Origin: Fulvivirga lutea
GTDB taxonomy: Bacteria; Bacteroidota; Bacteroidia; Cytophagales; Cyclobacteriaceae
Length of the DNA: 64,000 nt
Assembly: GCF_017068455.1 (NCBI RefSeq)
Contig: NZ_CP070608.1
Span: 1,469,488 to 1,533,487, forward strand
Direction: 5' to 3'
Shown here: positions 8,859 through 18,510 of the stretch, in pieces
Numbering within the stretch: the stretch's first letter is position 1
Layout: the number at the start of each line of letters is the position of its first letter
Translations under genes and position numbers: made by a program
The notes under the pieces: model-generated
What the model was told of the DNA's origin: nothing
Database searches by the model: none
The model's input: the letters and a program-made list of their open reading frames with translations, nothing else

Positions 8859-9345
8859 CAGTAATAATTTTCTTGATCTGGCTTTTACTTTCTTCGCTAT
8901 ACCAGTTCCTGCTCCCTTTTTCTTCAAAAGCCAGTTCGCCAGCTCTATTAAAAACAAAAGTGGCGGGTAAAGCAAATACGCCCAGTGATTCAGGTGTATT
9001 TTGCAATTGTACGAAGTTTAATTTGAAAGACTTTTTCTCTTTAAATTGAATGATTTTGTCTACTTCCTCATTGGAGGCTATCAGGAATTCCACGTCATCC
9101 CCATACAATTCAGTCAACTTTTCAATGGAAGGCATTTCTTTAATACAGGGTGCGCACCATGTGGCCCAAATATTTAGAAATACAACCTTACCCTCATAAT
9201 CCTCTAACGTAGACGATTCACCTGAGAGTGTTTTAATATCGATTTGAGGCGTATTTGCCTGCTCCTTCGTTGAGCAGGCTACGCTTACAAGTACAATCGT
9301 GAGTAAGGCTAGTGCAGACTTATATTTCTTCTTCAACCTTACCAC
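8851..9345 (-). CDS. TlpA-like thioredoxin-fold lipoprotein
   Basis: A 164-residue membrane-anchored thiol-disulfide oxidoreductase of the TlpA/ResA type. It has a basic N-terminus, a hydrophobic stretch and a lipobox (VSVACS, Cys24). The thioredoxin fold follows, with active-site WCAPC (Cys64, Cys67) and a cis-Pro loop in VFALPATFVFN. The apparent start is GTG at 9345, inside the preceding gene (26-base overlap); a TTG three codons on is an alternative. It overlaps the following propeller gene by eight bases. Placed between DUF3347 and the CDCC propeller, it probably keeps extracytoplasmic cysteines in those metal proteins reduced. That is inference from context. Confidence 0.85.
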   Translation of the reverse strand: MVRLKKKYKSALALLTIVLVSVACSTKEQANTPQIDIKTLSGESSTLEDYEGKVVFLNIWATWCAPCIKEMPSIEKLTELYGDDVEFLIASNEEVDKIIQFKEKKSFKLNFVQLQNTPESLGVFALPATFVFNRAGELAFEEKGSRNWYSEESKSQIKKIITDE

Positions 9346-9841
9346 ATTTCAACATTTTATCTCCAAAATATGGATTTCTGATTTCTGACGACAAGCTCAC
9401 CCAATTTCCTCCGTTATTGTCAAAAGCCATAGGGCAATACTGCACGTATAATGTTTCATCAGAGCCGTTAGCTTTCACATGGGCGATAAAGGCTGCCGTA
9501 AGGTCGAGGAAAGCTTTTCTTTGCTCTTCAACATCCTCAGTGTTTGAGATTTTCATTGCTGCTGACATTAACTCGCCCTGATTATCATTTTCGGTGATGA
9601 CGTTATGCATTTCTGTGGCTGCAGCTTTTGCTTCTGCCCCGTTAGTTGCTACTAAAGCATCTTTCAGCTTCATGTAAGCCTGCACTAACTCAGCGGAGCT
9701 ATCAGTTGCAGCTTCTTCAGAAGTAGCTTCTTCCTTAACCTCTGTTGTAGCTTCAGTAGTTGTTTCTTTTTCTTCTCCTTTTTGAGCTCCACAAGCCATC
9801 AAAAGACTAACTGTGGCAATTGATAAAAGTGTTGTTTTCAT
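9320..9841 (-). CDS. DUF3347 lipoprotein (putative periplasmic metal-binding protein)
   Basis: A 173-residue lipoprotein (lipobox LLMAC, Cys17) with an acidic Thr/Glu-rich linker (about residues 20-50). A DUF3347 domain follows, with the hallmark YVQYCPMAF, EIRNPYFGDKML and a second Cys in KCGKVEE. The same domain, closely similar over these motifs, occurs inside the CusB-type adaptor encoded 19 bases upstream, so one arose by duplication of the other. Cys-Pro-Met and the Met/Cys pair near the C-terminus are plausible Cu(I) ligands. Family function is not established, and a chaperone or buffering role for the efflux pump is inferred. Confidence 0.85.
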   Translation of the reverse strand: MKTTLLSIATVSLLMACGAQKGEEKETTTEATTEVKEEATSEEAATDSSAELVQAYMKLKDALVATNGAEAKAAATEMHNVITENDNQGELMSAAMKISNTEDVEEQRKAFLDLTAAFIAHVKANGSDETLYVQYCPMAFDNNGGNWVSLSSEIRNPYFGDKMLKCGKVEEEI

Positions 9842-9860
9842 AGTTGTATGTATTAATTGA

Positions 9861-12128
9861 TTAATTGTTTATTACTTTAAATGATACGCTTAAATCAGAC
9901 CAGCTTAACTTGATTACACCTGATTTATCGTTTGATGGAATTACCTCGTACTTAAGAGATTCAACCGGTTCATTGAGCTTTGTCGGTTTTACTTTAAACC
10001 TAAGCAGATCATTGGCTTGTGTATAATCATCAGCTAAGTGCATGTCCCAATCTTTGCTTAAAATGATAGTCCACTGATCTTTACCTGGTATCGTAAAGAA
10101 TCCATATTTGCCCGCAGGCACTTTTGTGTTATTGATCGTTACGTCATTAGAGAAGTCGATGGTCGTAGCTTTGTGCGCACCGCTCGACCAAACTTTGTCA
10201 TACGCAACTAGTCCACCCCAAATTACACGGCCTCTTACACTTGGAGATGAGTAATCGATATGAATGTGTGTATTACCAATGTTACCCATAGCTGATGTTT
10301 TTGGACTTTTTGGTTTGGGTTTGTCGGATTCTGCCGGGGTAGCTTTCGCACTTCCAGCCAACTCTTCCTCCACATTTCCACAAGTGAGCATTGCGTCTCC
10401 AAAATATGGATTTCTAATTTGCTCTTCCATGCTTATCCAGCTTGCACCGGTATTGTTAGCGGCCATCGGACAATATTGCACATATATTTTTTCTCTGTTA
10501 GGATTAAATGCCTTGGTTAAACTGATCAATGTGTTGGAAATGGGAATAAAAGCTGTTCTAATTGCTTCAATATCAGACCAGTGATTGGTATGCTCCAGGC
10601 TTGATTTGAAGTTATCTGACAGTGCCATCCAGGTGTTATGTGCATCGCCTTTAAACAGGGCCATATTCACATTATTTACACTCTTTTTAAGCATGTTAGC
10701 TGCTTCTTTCGCTTGATCAAAATTACTCGCAACCAATGCATCTTTAAGCTTTAAATAATGCGTGTAAATAGGCTTTAAAGCATCCTTGGCTTGTGGATCT
10801 ATGGCTGTTTTTTGAACTTCCACCTTCATTTCGGCCATCTGGCCTGAGCTTCCACCATGATTATGACCAGTCATTACAGCACCACCCGCGGGGTTCATCA
10901 TGCTAGGTTTACCGGCTAGCTGAGCTGCAGCATCTATGCTAAAGGTTCCATTCACTGCAATTTCTTCACCAGCCTCCAGACCTGACTCAATCACATATTC
11001 TTCACCAAGTTCCGGCCCTAAAGTAACTTCCCGCATCATAAAGCTCACGCCTTCGCTGCTTTGGTTCATCACATACACAACAGATCTTTTGCCCGTCCAC
11101 ATAACGGCAGATTTGGGAACGGTTAGCGTGGCATCTTTTCCATCCTGGCTGCTTTTAATTTGACCCGTTGCAAACATCTCCGGCTTTAATGCCAAATCTT
11201 TATTCGCCACTTCCACTCTGGCTTTGGCCACCCTTGTTTTAGGATCAATAGTTGGGTCGATGTAGGTTACTTTGCCTGTAAAGGTTTTACCCGGCAAAGA
11301 CTTTACAGTATAAGAAATTTCATTGCCTTTTTTCACCCATTGCAAGTCCGATTCATATACATCAAACAGTACCCAAACTTTAGAGAGATTGGCTATTTCG
11401 TAAATGGGCTGACCGGCTTTTAGATAATCACCCAAGTTCACCATTTTTTTGGTTACATAGCCGGAAACATTGGCTACAATTGGAAATTCAGTAATCGTTT
11501 TTTTAGAAGTTACTACCTTTTCTACCTGAGCATCGGTAAGCTTCCAATTTTTCAACTTCTCTTTGGCGGCACTGAATAATGCCGGTTGCTTTTCTTTGAT
11601 TTTCTCAGCCTCCAGTAATTCTTCCTGAGCTGTAACTAATTCCGGTGAATAGACATAGGCGATCACCTGACCTTTATTTACATAATCGCCAGTAAAGTTT
11701 ACATTCAACTTTTCGACACGCCCCGGAATGTGCGATGATTGCGTAAACAGTTGTCTTTCATCAGCTTGAACTTTACCTGTTAGTCTTACCGATTTATTTG
11801 CTGCATTCGTACCAACAATCAACGTTCTCACATTAGCGAGTTGCATGGCTGTGGGTGACATAGAAATGGCATTCGGATCTAAATTTCCGGCATCTTCCTC
11901 CAGAGGAATTAAGTCCATTCCACAAATAGGGCAATCACCTGCTTCATTTTGTCGAATCTGTGGATGCATGGAGCAAGTCCAAACGGTTTCAACACCTACT
12001 GCGGCAGCCGAATGATCGTGTTCTGCATTATTGGTATCGTTGGAATTACCAAAGATCAACCAGCCTATTAGCAAACCAATCAAAAGTGTGCTGACGGCAA
12101 CCAGTATAGTTTTAGTGATGTTTTTCAT
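9861..12128 (-). CDS. cusB: CusB-type RND periplasmic adaptor fused to DUF3347 and DUF2911
   Basis: Membrane-fusion protein joining the CusA-like pump to the TolC-like channel. It has 755 residues from ATG 12128; an in-frame TTG at 12140 overlaps the permease stop and is less likely. In order: an N-terminal membrane anchor, a heavy-metal-binding domain (about 50-76; WTCSMHPQ and CPICGMDL), HlyD-like barrel-sandwich/alpha-hairpin domains (about 95-395), a His/Gly/Met linker (TGHNHGGSSGQM), DUF3347 (about 435-585; YVQYCPMAANN, RNPYFGDAML), and a C-terminal DUF2911 (about 610-755; YSSPSVRGRVIWGG, PAGKYGFFTIPG). Ordinary CusB proteins are about 400 residues. The two extra domains nearly double it. 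Confidence 0.92.
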   Translation of the reverse strand: MKNITKTILVAVSTLLIGLLIGWLIFGNSNDTNNAEHDHSAAAVGVETVWTCSMHPQIRQNEAGDCPICGMDLIPLEEDAGNLDPNAISMSPTAMQLANVRTLIVGTNAANKSVRLTGKVQADERQLFTQSSHIPGRVEKLNVNFTGDYVNKGQVIAYVYSPELVTAQEELLEAEKIKEKQPALFSAAKEKLKNWKLTDAQVEKVVTSKKTITEFPIVANVSGYVTKKMVNLGDYLKAGQPIYEIANLSKVWVLFDVYESDLQWVKKGNEISYTVKSLPGKTFTGKVTYIDPTIDPKTRVAKARVEVANKDLALKPEMFATGQIKSSQDGKDATLTVPKSAVMWTGKRSVVYVMNQSSEGVSFMMREVTLGPELGEEYVIESGLEAGEEIAVNGTFSIDAAAQLAGKPSMMNPAGGAVMTGHNHGGSSGQMAEMKVEVQKTAIDPQAKDALKPIYTHYLKLKDALVASNFDQAKEAANMLKKSVNNVNMALFKGDAHNTWMALSDNFKSSLEHTNHWSDIEAIRTAFIPISNTLISLTKAFNPNREKIYVQYCPMAANNTGASWISMEEQIRNPYFGDAMLTCGNVEEELAGSAKATPAESDKPKPKSPKTSAMGNIGNTHIHIDYSSPSVRGRVIWGGLVAYDKVWSSGAHKATTIDFSNDVTINNTKVPAGKYGFFTIPGKDQWTIILSKDWDMHLADDYTQANDLLRFKVKPTKLNEPVESLKYEVIPSNDKSGVIKLSWSDLSVSFKVINN

Positions 12129-12132
12129 TTCT

Positions 12133-13359
12133 TTATTCAATTACAAATTTTAGTAGCAAGCCTACTGCTAACCATAAGTAGCAAGTAAGGGCAAGCCATT
12201 TAAGAATTTTTTCGAGTAAGGGACTTTTGGGAGCCATTTCTTTATGATGCATTACATCTTTTCCTTTTATCAAACCGAAATAGAGGAGCGCCCCGGATAT
12301 GAGTAGAAAGCCTAGGTTCATGTAAAATGTATAGTCAATAGCAAAGTGATCATTTTCTGCAATGCTTACACCGCTGCTCTGAGGAATTAAATTGAATAGT
12401 TCAAATCCATAATGCAGAATTAGTGAGGTGCCAATGAGCGATGTAAATAATAGGAAGAGGATAAAAAACGACATCTTCCAACCATAATATTTAGCATTGA
12501 TTCTAAGCACTGGAAAAACCACTAAATCGCTAAATATGAAGGCTATTACACCGGCAAAACTTACACCTTTACCAAATAGCAAGGCCGCTAATGGAATATT
12601 ACCCATTGAGCCAATAAATGTTAAAAAGGCAGCTACCGGACCTACAATAACATGCTCCAGCAACGTAAAAAAGTCATACGATTGTTTGCCAACACCTGTA
12701 TTGATAAATAGAGTTTGAAAGAAAGAATCTGGCACAAAAGCAGATACAATTCCGGCAATAGTAAAACCGACTGTTACATCTTTCCAAACCATCTTCCACT
12801 CCATAAAATACTGTTTACCTACTTTGGCCCAGCTTTCTTCGGAGGTTAACTTTTGATTAAATGATTTGTCATCACCTGCTTCATCTTTCGAATCGCTTAG
12901 TTTATTGCGTGCATTCTGAATAAGCTTGGTAGGGTTTATCAGTTTAATTAATAACCAGCTGAATAGAATAAGCAAAATACCCCCGACATACTCGCCTACA
13001 AGAAATTGCCAACCAAGGAAAATTGAAATGATAATTCCTAATTCAATTACCAGGTTGGTAGATGCCAGTAAAAAGGCAATAGAAGATACAAAGCTTGCTC
13101 CTTTTTGAAACAACGACTTAGAAGTGGCAAGTGCTGAGAAACTGCAGGAGCTACTTATAAATCCAAAGAATGCTCCAAGGAAAACACTCTTACCGCCTGC
13201 ATCGCCCATGGTTTTTTGCATGCGCTTTTCAGTCACGAATATTTGAATAATTGAACTGATTGCATAACCCAGAATAAAGGCCCATAAAGCCATCCAGAAG
13301 AAACCTACACTTGTATGGGCTGCATCACTCCAATGTCTTAAAAAGCTTGTCTGTTCCAT
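12133..13359 (-). CDS. ArsP-like/PF03773 permease
   Basis: A 408-residue polytopic inner-membrane protein of the permease family that includes ArsP. It has eight to ten hydrophobic helices, an intramembrane SSSCSFSALATSKSLFQKGA segment and a mirrored second half (FLTFIGSMGNIPLAALLFGKG), plus a charged cytoplasmic loop around residues 145-185. ArsP exports organoarsenicals; other family members are uncharacterised. The gene is packed between the TolC-like gene (2 bases) and the CusB-like gene (4 bases), so it is part of the efflux operon. It may move a metal, metalloid or ligand across the inner membrane. The substrate is not deducible. Confidence 0.88.
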   Translation of the reverse strand: MEQTSFLRHWSDAAHTSVGFFWMALWAFILGYAISSIIQIFVTEKRMQKTMGDAGGKSVFLGAFFGFISSSCSFSALATSKSLFQKGASFVSSIAFLLASTNLVIELGIIISIFLGWQFLVGEYVGGILLILFSWLLIKLINPTKLIQNARNKLSDSKDEAGDDKSFNQKLTSEESWAKVGKQYFMEWKMVWKDVTVGFTIAGIVSAFVPDSFFQTLFINTGVGKQSYDFFTLLEHVIVGPVAAFLTFIGSMGNIPLAALLFGKGVSFAGVIAFIFSDLVVFPVLRINAKYYGWKMSFFILFLLFTSLIGTSLILHYGFELFNLIPQSSGVSIAENDHFAIDYTFYMNLGFLLISGALLYFGLIKGKDVMHHKEMAPKSPLLEKILKWLALTCYLWLAVGLLLKFVIE

Positions 13360-13361
13360 GA

Positions 13362-14591
13362 TTATTTCGTTTTAGCAGTGATATATTCTAGTTCAGCTAA
13401 TGCTATATGATAAGATGCAACAGCACTCGCTTTCAGCTTTTGGTACTTTAATATTTGCTGCTGCATACTTAAAACTTCATCAAAATCATTCCCTGAGTTG
13501 CTATAGCCACTATATAGTAAGTTCAATGATTGTTGAGACGTTTCTATCTGATCATTGTATAACTGAATGAGTTCGACTTGTTTTTGAATTTCAAACCAGG
13601 TCATTTCGTAAGAGCTTACCAGTCGGTTAGATACCTCTTCTTTTTGCAGAGCATAAGATTCTTGCATAAGCACCGCTTCTTTTTTAGCGGCAGTGTACTT
13701 GGCTCTGAAAATGGGTAAGCTCAACGTAACCATAGGCATGAATACATCCTGGCCATTATCGGGCATGGACACATCCGATCGCTCTCCAACAATAACATAG
13801 TCTACCCCAACACCAAGCTTTGGCAAGCCCTGTTTGTGGGCAATTTTTTCCTGAGCCTCACTTGCCTGATACTTTAAATTAAGTTCTTCCAACAGCGGAT
13901 TTGAAGTTAGTAATGAATCTTTTTGATAGTTAACACCTAAGTCTTGAACCGATAAAGAATCTGATACAATAACCTCTTCATCACTATTTCTATTGAGCAA
14001 ACTATTAAACCTAGCCTTTAAAGGCATTTCTTTTTTCTCAAGTATCGAAAGGTTAGTCGTAGCATCTTTAAGCATAATATCTACTCTAAGAACATCTACC
14101 ATAGACCCTTTTCCATTTTGGAATTTGGCAGTAGAAATATCTTTATAGGTGGATAGTATGGCAATGTTTTCTTTTTCAATGCCTTTAATCTGCTGAAGCT
14201 CATACAGCGGATAATAGGCAGCCGAAACACTGTAGTAAAGTTTGTTCCTCTCATCAATAAATTCCTGATACTTCGCTTCAGCCATTAGTGTAGAAGCATT
14301 TTTCTGAGCTTTAAGTGTTCCAAACCATGGAAACATCTGCGTTAAAGAAAACCGTGCTTTTTGAGGCCCAACTCTGGTTTCTACCGGAGAAATGAAATAG
14401 CCAAATGACAAACTAGGATCTGGTAGGCTGCTTACTTGCGTTACCTTCTGCATGGCTGCCTCAAAGTTTTTAAACTTAGCCTGTAACCCCGGATTGTTCT
14501 CCGCAGCTATTTTGTAGTAGTCATCTAACTTCTGAGCATTTGAAATACCCAATCTTAGTGTAATTGTTAAAAGTAAGGCAAGTGTTTTCAT
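13362..14591 (-). CDS. cusC: TolC-family outer-membrane efflux protein (CusC-like)
   Basis: A 409-residue outer-membrane channel component with a signal peptide ending near ISNAQ. Two TolC-type repeats of long alpha-helical hairpin and strand follow (LPDPSLSFGYFIS early in repeat 1, LPKLGVGVDYVIVG early in repeat 2). Its ATG overlaps the TGA of the CusA-like gene (ATGA, 14588-14591), and the next gene begins 2 bases after its stop. It is shorter than E. coli CusC, as is usual for this Bacteroidota subfamily, and shows no obvious lipobox. It completes the tripartite pump with the CusA- and CusB-like proteins. Confidence 0.9.
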   Translation of the reverse strand: MKTLALLLTITLRLGISNAQKLDDYYKIAAENNPGLQAKFKNFEAAMQKVTQVSSLPDPSLSFGYFISPVETRVGPQKARFSLTQMFPWFGTLKAQKNASTLMAEAKYQEFIDERNKLYYSVSAAYYPLYELQQIKGIEKENIAILSTYKDISTAKFQNGKGSMVDVLRVDIMLKDATTNLSILEKKEMPLKARFNSLLNRNSDEEVIVSDSLSVQDLGVNYQKDSLLTSNPLLEELNLKYQASEAQEKIAHKQGLPKLGVGVDYVIVGERSDVSMPDNGQDVFMPMVTLSLPIFRAKYTAAKKEAVLMQESYALQKEEVSNRLVSSYEMTWFEIQKQVELIQLYNDQIETSQQSLNLLYSGYSNSGNDFDEVLSMQQQILKYQKLKASAVASYHIALAELEYITAKTK

Positions 14592-17500
14592 GATGCTGAT
14601 TGATTAAGTTTTCTTTCCTCACGTATTGAATAAAGTACAGGCACAATAAAATAAGTAATCGCAGCCACCAACATGCCTCCAAAAGCTGGGATGGCCATTG
14701 GGATCATAATATCAGAACCTCTACCTGTTGACGTGAGAATTGGTAATAAGGCTATGATGGTAGTAGCTGAGGTCATAATCGCGGGCTTAATTCTGCGCTG
14801 GCCTGCTTCTACAATTGCTGCTCTAATTCCTTTTAAGTCGGTTGTTTTATTTTTATCGAAACTCTGATCGAGATAAGTGGCCATAAGTACTCCATCATCT
14901 GTGGCGATACCAAATAGGGCGATAAAACCGACCCAAACGGCCACACTCAAGTTAATGGTCTGCACCTGAAATAGATCTCTGAAATTGGTGTCGAACAACG
15001 AGAAATTTAATAACCACGATTGATCGTACAACCACAAGACTATAAATCCACCACTAAACGCCATGGCAATACCGGTGAATACCATCAGAGAAGTTGTTAC
15101 CGATCGGAATTGGAAATACAAGATCAAAAACACGATACCAAGCACCACAGGGACTATTATCATCAGGCGTTTTTCTGCTCTCACCTGGTTCTCATAGCTT
15201 CCTGAGAATTTATAACTTACACCCGAAGGCACCTTCAACTGCCCTGATTCGATCATTGTTCGAATTCTTTCCTGAGCATCGTTCACAACCGTTATCTCAG
15301 AGTAGCCATCACGTTTATCGAACAGTACATAACCCACCAAAAATGTCTCTTCACTTTTAATGGCTTGAGGGCCTCTTACGTACTCAAAATCAATTAATTG
15401 TGATAATGGAATTTGCGCACCGGTAGGCGTAGGCATTAGTATTCTACCTAAAGCCTGTGGGTCATCCCTTAGCTCTCTTGGATAGCGAACCCGTATCGGG
15501 AAACGCTCTCTACCTTCCACAGTAGAGCTTATTTTCATACCACCAATAGCCGTTTCTATTGCTTGTTGTACATCTTCGATATTTAATCCGTAGCGGGCAA
15601 TTTCTTCACGATTGATATTGAGGTGGATATATGGTTTGCCTACAATTCTATCTGCAAAAACGGCCTCTTTTTTTACGGAAGGAACTTGTTGTAAAATACT
15701 TTCCAGCTCCAGGCCAAATTGTTCGATAGTCTTTAAATCGGGTCCATAAACTTTGATACCCATGGGTGCTCGCATTCCTGTTTGCAGCATTACCAATCGT
15801 GTTTCGATAGGTTGCAGTTTTGGTGCGGAAGTAACGCCCGGAATTTTGGTCACCTTCACAATTTCCTCCCAGATATCATCCGGTGATTGAATGTGATCCC
15901 TCCAGTTTCGATAGTACTCACCATTCTCATCCGGAGTTAACTGATCGGCCTTAATGCCAAGAGCCAGACCTTCTTCATTGGTGATGGAATCATCTTTTCT
16001 GGTGATAAACTTTCCGTTATCATCTACTTTAAACCGTTGTCTGTGTCCTTTTTTGTTGAGGATATACTCTGGCTTATAGTTGATGATGTTTTCGTACATT
16101 GAAATTGGAGCTGGATCTAATGCTGATTCCACTCTACCAAGTTTTCCAACGGTTAAATCCACTTCAGGAATGTTGGTAAGCAGCATATCCAGTTGCCCTA
16201 CAACTTTTCGGTTGAATTCAATACCGGAATGTGGCATAGAAGTAGGCATAAGCAGGAAACTTCCTTCATCGAGTGAAGGCATAAATTCCTTACCAATGCC
16301 GGGGAAAGTGTGGGCAAGGGTAGACCAGGCTTTTGTTGTAGCTACATTCACTCCAATCGCATTAAAACCCTTAGAAACAACCCCAAACACTTTGTTAAAG
16401 CCTAACCAAATCGTAGCTCCTGTAATAATGAGTACCGTTGGCAGGATCAAAAACTTGAATTTATTATTCAGGCACCAGTTTAAAACACGCTTATACTGAT
16501 ATTCTAAAAGTGAAAAGCCACCCAATATGGCACCTACCAACATGGTGACAAACAAGAAGTTAGTTAGCAAAGAGTGTGATGGACCCAATGGCAGCCAGTA
16601 TTTGGCTAGTAACCAAACCACACCGATCAACACAATGATCAATTCCGCATAGTTATAAAGGAATTTTGCCCAACCGGGTAAGGCATCAACTTTAGTAGCC
16701 AAAAGCTGTTTTGTAAGCGCGATGCCACCAAAAAGAATCAATAAAACCCCCGCCCATAGTTGTCCGCTGATTAAGCCAGTAACACCAATTACGATAAGGG
16801 CATAAGGCCCATATTTTTTGAATAGCTTATTTTCTATTTTGAAGCCAAAGAACCAGTGGGCCAGGGTTGGCAGAATTAATAACGATACAATTAATGCGGC
16901 TATTAAAGCAAATGTTTTAGTGAATGCTAACGGCCCGAATAGTTTACCCTCCGCAGCTTCCATGGTAAAGACAGGAATAAAACTGACTATGGTTGTGGAA
17001 ACGGCAGTAAGAATGGCAGTTGATACTTCCGAGGCGCCATTGTAAATAGTTGTAATTAGTTTCTGCTCTTTCGGTGCTTCATCCAGATGTTTAATGATAT
17101 TCTCCGAAAGTATAATTCCCAGATCGACCATGGTGCCGATGGCAATGGCGATACCCGACAGTGCCACAATGTTGGCATCTATACCAAAGTATCGCATGGC
17201 AATGAAGACCATCAACACTGCTATTGGCAGCAGACAGGAAATCAGCAGAGAAGCTCTCAGGTTGTACACCATCACGATCACTACCAGAATGGTAATTAAA
17301 ATCTCCAGTGATAAGGCTTCTTCAAGAGTGCCGAGTGTCTCATAAATCAACTCTGACCGATCGTAAAAAGGAACAATTGTTAGTTGACTCTCTCTGCCGT
17401 CAGCTAAAGTTCTTGTAGGTAAGCCAGGAGCAATTTCCTTAATCTTATCTTTAACATTGTTGATTACCTGCAAAGGATTCGCGCCATATCTGGCTACTAC

Positions 17501-18412
17501 CACACCACCAACTACTTCGGCTCCATCTTTGTCCAAAAGTCCTCTGCGGGTGGCAGGCCCTAAGGAAACAACAGCCACATCTTTAATTCTAATTGGTACA
17601 TTGTCCTGAACAGCCACCACTGCTTTTTCTATATCTTCTACCTTTTTTACATACCCTAAGCCACGCACCAGATATTCAGCCTGGTTAATTTCAATGGTTT
17701 TGGCGCCCACATCTCTATTAGACTTCTGCACAGCCTGCATGACCTTGTACAATGGAATATTATAGGCCTTCAAAGCATCGGGATTTACATCTACCTGATA
17801 TTCTTTAATGAAACCCCCAATCGAAGCCACTTCAGAAACCCCCTCAGTGGCATTTAATCCATATTTGATGTAAAAATCCTGGACGGTTCTAATCTCGTGC
17901 AAGTCCCAACCACCTGTTGGATTGCCGTCTTTATCTCGCCCTTCAATAGTATACCAAAATACCTGTCCGAGGGCTGTAGCATCTGGACCGAGTGCAGGTT
18001 GCACACCATCAGGCAGTAACCCTGAAGGCAGTGAGTTGAGTTTTTCCAGAATTCTGGATCGTGACCAGTAGAATTCAACATCTTCTGAAAAAATGACATA
18101 AATGCTCGAAAACCCGAATATGGAAGAACTTCTGATGGACTTCACACCGGGTATACCTAATAAATAGGTGGTAAGCGGATAGGAGATTTGATCCTCAATA
18201 TCCTGTGGCGAACGACCCGGCCATTGGGTAAATACAATCTGCTGATTCTCACCAATATCTGGAATGGCATCAACAGGAACCGGATCGGAGGGTAGAAAAT
18301 CTACCTGCCAACCAAATGGAGCCGTTATTATTCCCCACAGCACAAAGCCCGAGAGAACGAGAACGGTCACCAGTTTATTTTCCAAAAAATATTTAATTAA
18401 TCTGTTAAGCAT
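14588..18412 (-). CDS. cusA: CusA-type heavy-metal RND efflux pump
   Basis: Proton-driven inner-membrane pump exporting monovalent copper/silver from periplasm and cytoplasm. It has 1274 residues from ATG 18412; an in-frame TTG lies at 18421. The proton-relay TM4 segment is AIGTMVDLGIILSENII, and the other half has the matching ATDDGVLMATYLDQS. The periplasmic segment holds methionines placed as in the CusA metal site (SFLLMPTSMPH and MLQTGMRAPMG). It is about 230 residues longer than E. coli CusA. The extra length lies in additional hydrophobic helices (about 540-660) and an inserted hydrophilic loop (KKGHRQRF to YYRNWRDHI), common in Bacteroidota CusA. It is the first gene of the tightly packed efflux operon. 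Confidence 0.94.
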   Translation of the reverse strand: MLNRLIKYFLENKLVTVLVLSGFVLWGIITAPFGWQVDFLPSDPVPVDAIPDIGENQQIVFTQWPGRSPQDIEDQISYPLTTYLLGIPGVKSIRSSSIFGFSSIYVIFSEDVEFYWSRSRILEKLNSLPSGLLPDGVQPALGPDATALGQVFWYTIEGRDKDGNPTGGWDLHEIRTVQDFYIKYGLNATEGVSEVASIGGFIKEYQVDVNPDALKAYNIPLYKVMQAVQKSNRDVGAKTIEINQAEYLVRGLGYVKKVEDIEKAVVAVQDNVPIRIKDVAVVSLGPATRRGLLDKDGAEVVGGVVVARYGANPLQVINNVKDKIKEIAPGLPTRTLADGRESQLTIVPFYDRSELIYETLGTLEEALSLEILITILVVIVMVYNLRASLLISCLLPIAVLMVFIAMRYFGIDANIVALSGIAIAIGTMVDLGIILSENIIKHLDEAPKEQKLITTIYNGASEVSTAILTAVSTTIVSFIPVFTMEAAEGKLFGPLAFTKTFALIAALIVSLLILPTLAHWFFGFKIENKLFKKYGPYALIVIGVTGLISGQLWAGVLLILFGGIALTKQLLATKVDALPGWAKFLYNYAELIIVLIGVVWLLAKYWLPLGPSHSLLTNFLFVTMLVGAILGGFSLLEYQYKRVLNWCLNNKFKFLILPTVLIITGATIWLGFNKVFGVVSKGFNAIGVNVATTKAWSTLAHTFPGIGKEFMPSLDEGSFLLMPTSMPHSGIEFNRKVVGQLDMLLTNIPEVDLTVGKLGRVESALDPAPISMYENIINYKPEYILNKKGHRQRFKVDDNGKFITRKDDSITNEEGLALGIKADQLTPDENGEYYRNWRDHIQSPDDIWEEIVKVTKIPGVTSAPKLQPIETRLVMLQTGMRAPMGIKVYGPDLKTIEQFGLELESILQQVPSVKKEAVFADRIVGKPYIHLNINREEIARYGLNIEDVQQAIETAIGGMKISSTVEGRERFPIRVRYPRELRDDPQALGRILMPTPTGAQIPLSQLIDFEYVRGPQAIKSEETFLVGYVLFDKRDGYSEITVVNDAQERIRTMIESGQLKVPSGVSYKFSGSYENQVRAEKRLMIIVPVVLGIVFLILYFQFRSVTTSLMVFTGIAMAFSGGFIVLWLYDQSWLLNFSLFDTNFRDLFQVQTINLSVAVWVGFIALFGIATDDGVLMATYLDQSFDKNKTTDLKGIRAAIVEAGQRRIKPAIMTSATTIIALLPILTSTGRGSDIMIPMAIPAFGGMLVAAITYFIVPVLYSIREERKLNQSAS

Positions 18413-18510
18413 AGTATTCAAAATAAAAATCGAACGTGTGTTCTAAAGAGCAGAATAGCTCTCGTCAACCCAATGGTTTTATCAGGTTGTTTTTGAATGA
18501 AAATGCCGGG

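Noticed and set aside
8859-8975. N-terminal extension of the CDCC propeller to 8975
   Set aside because: The extension lies inside the TlpA gene and puts about 39 residues before a good lipoprotein signal. ATG 8858 fits much better.
17087-17345. Plus-strand open frames opposite the CusA-type gene
   Set aside because: Opposite strand of a strongly conserved pump segment; composition follows the antisense of helix codons.
18413-18421. TTG at 18421 as the CusA start
   Set aside because: ATG 18412 is three codons downstream and leads straight into the first transmembrane helix.
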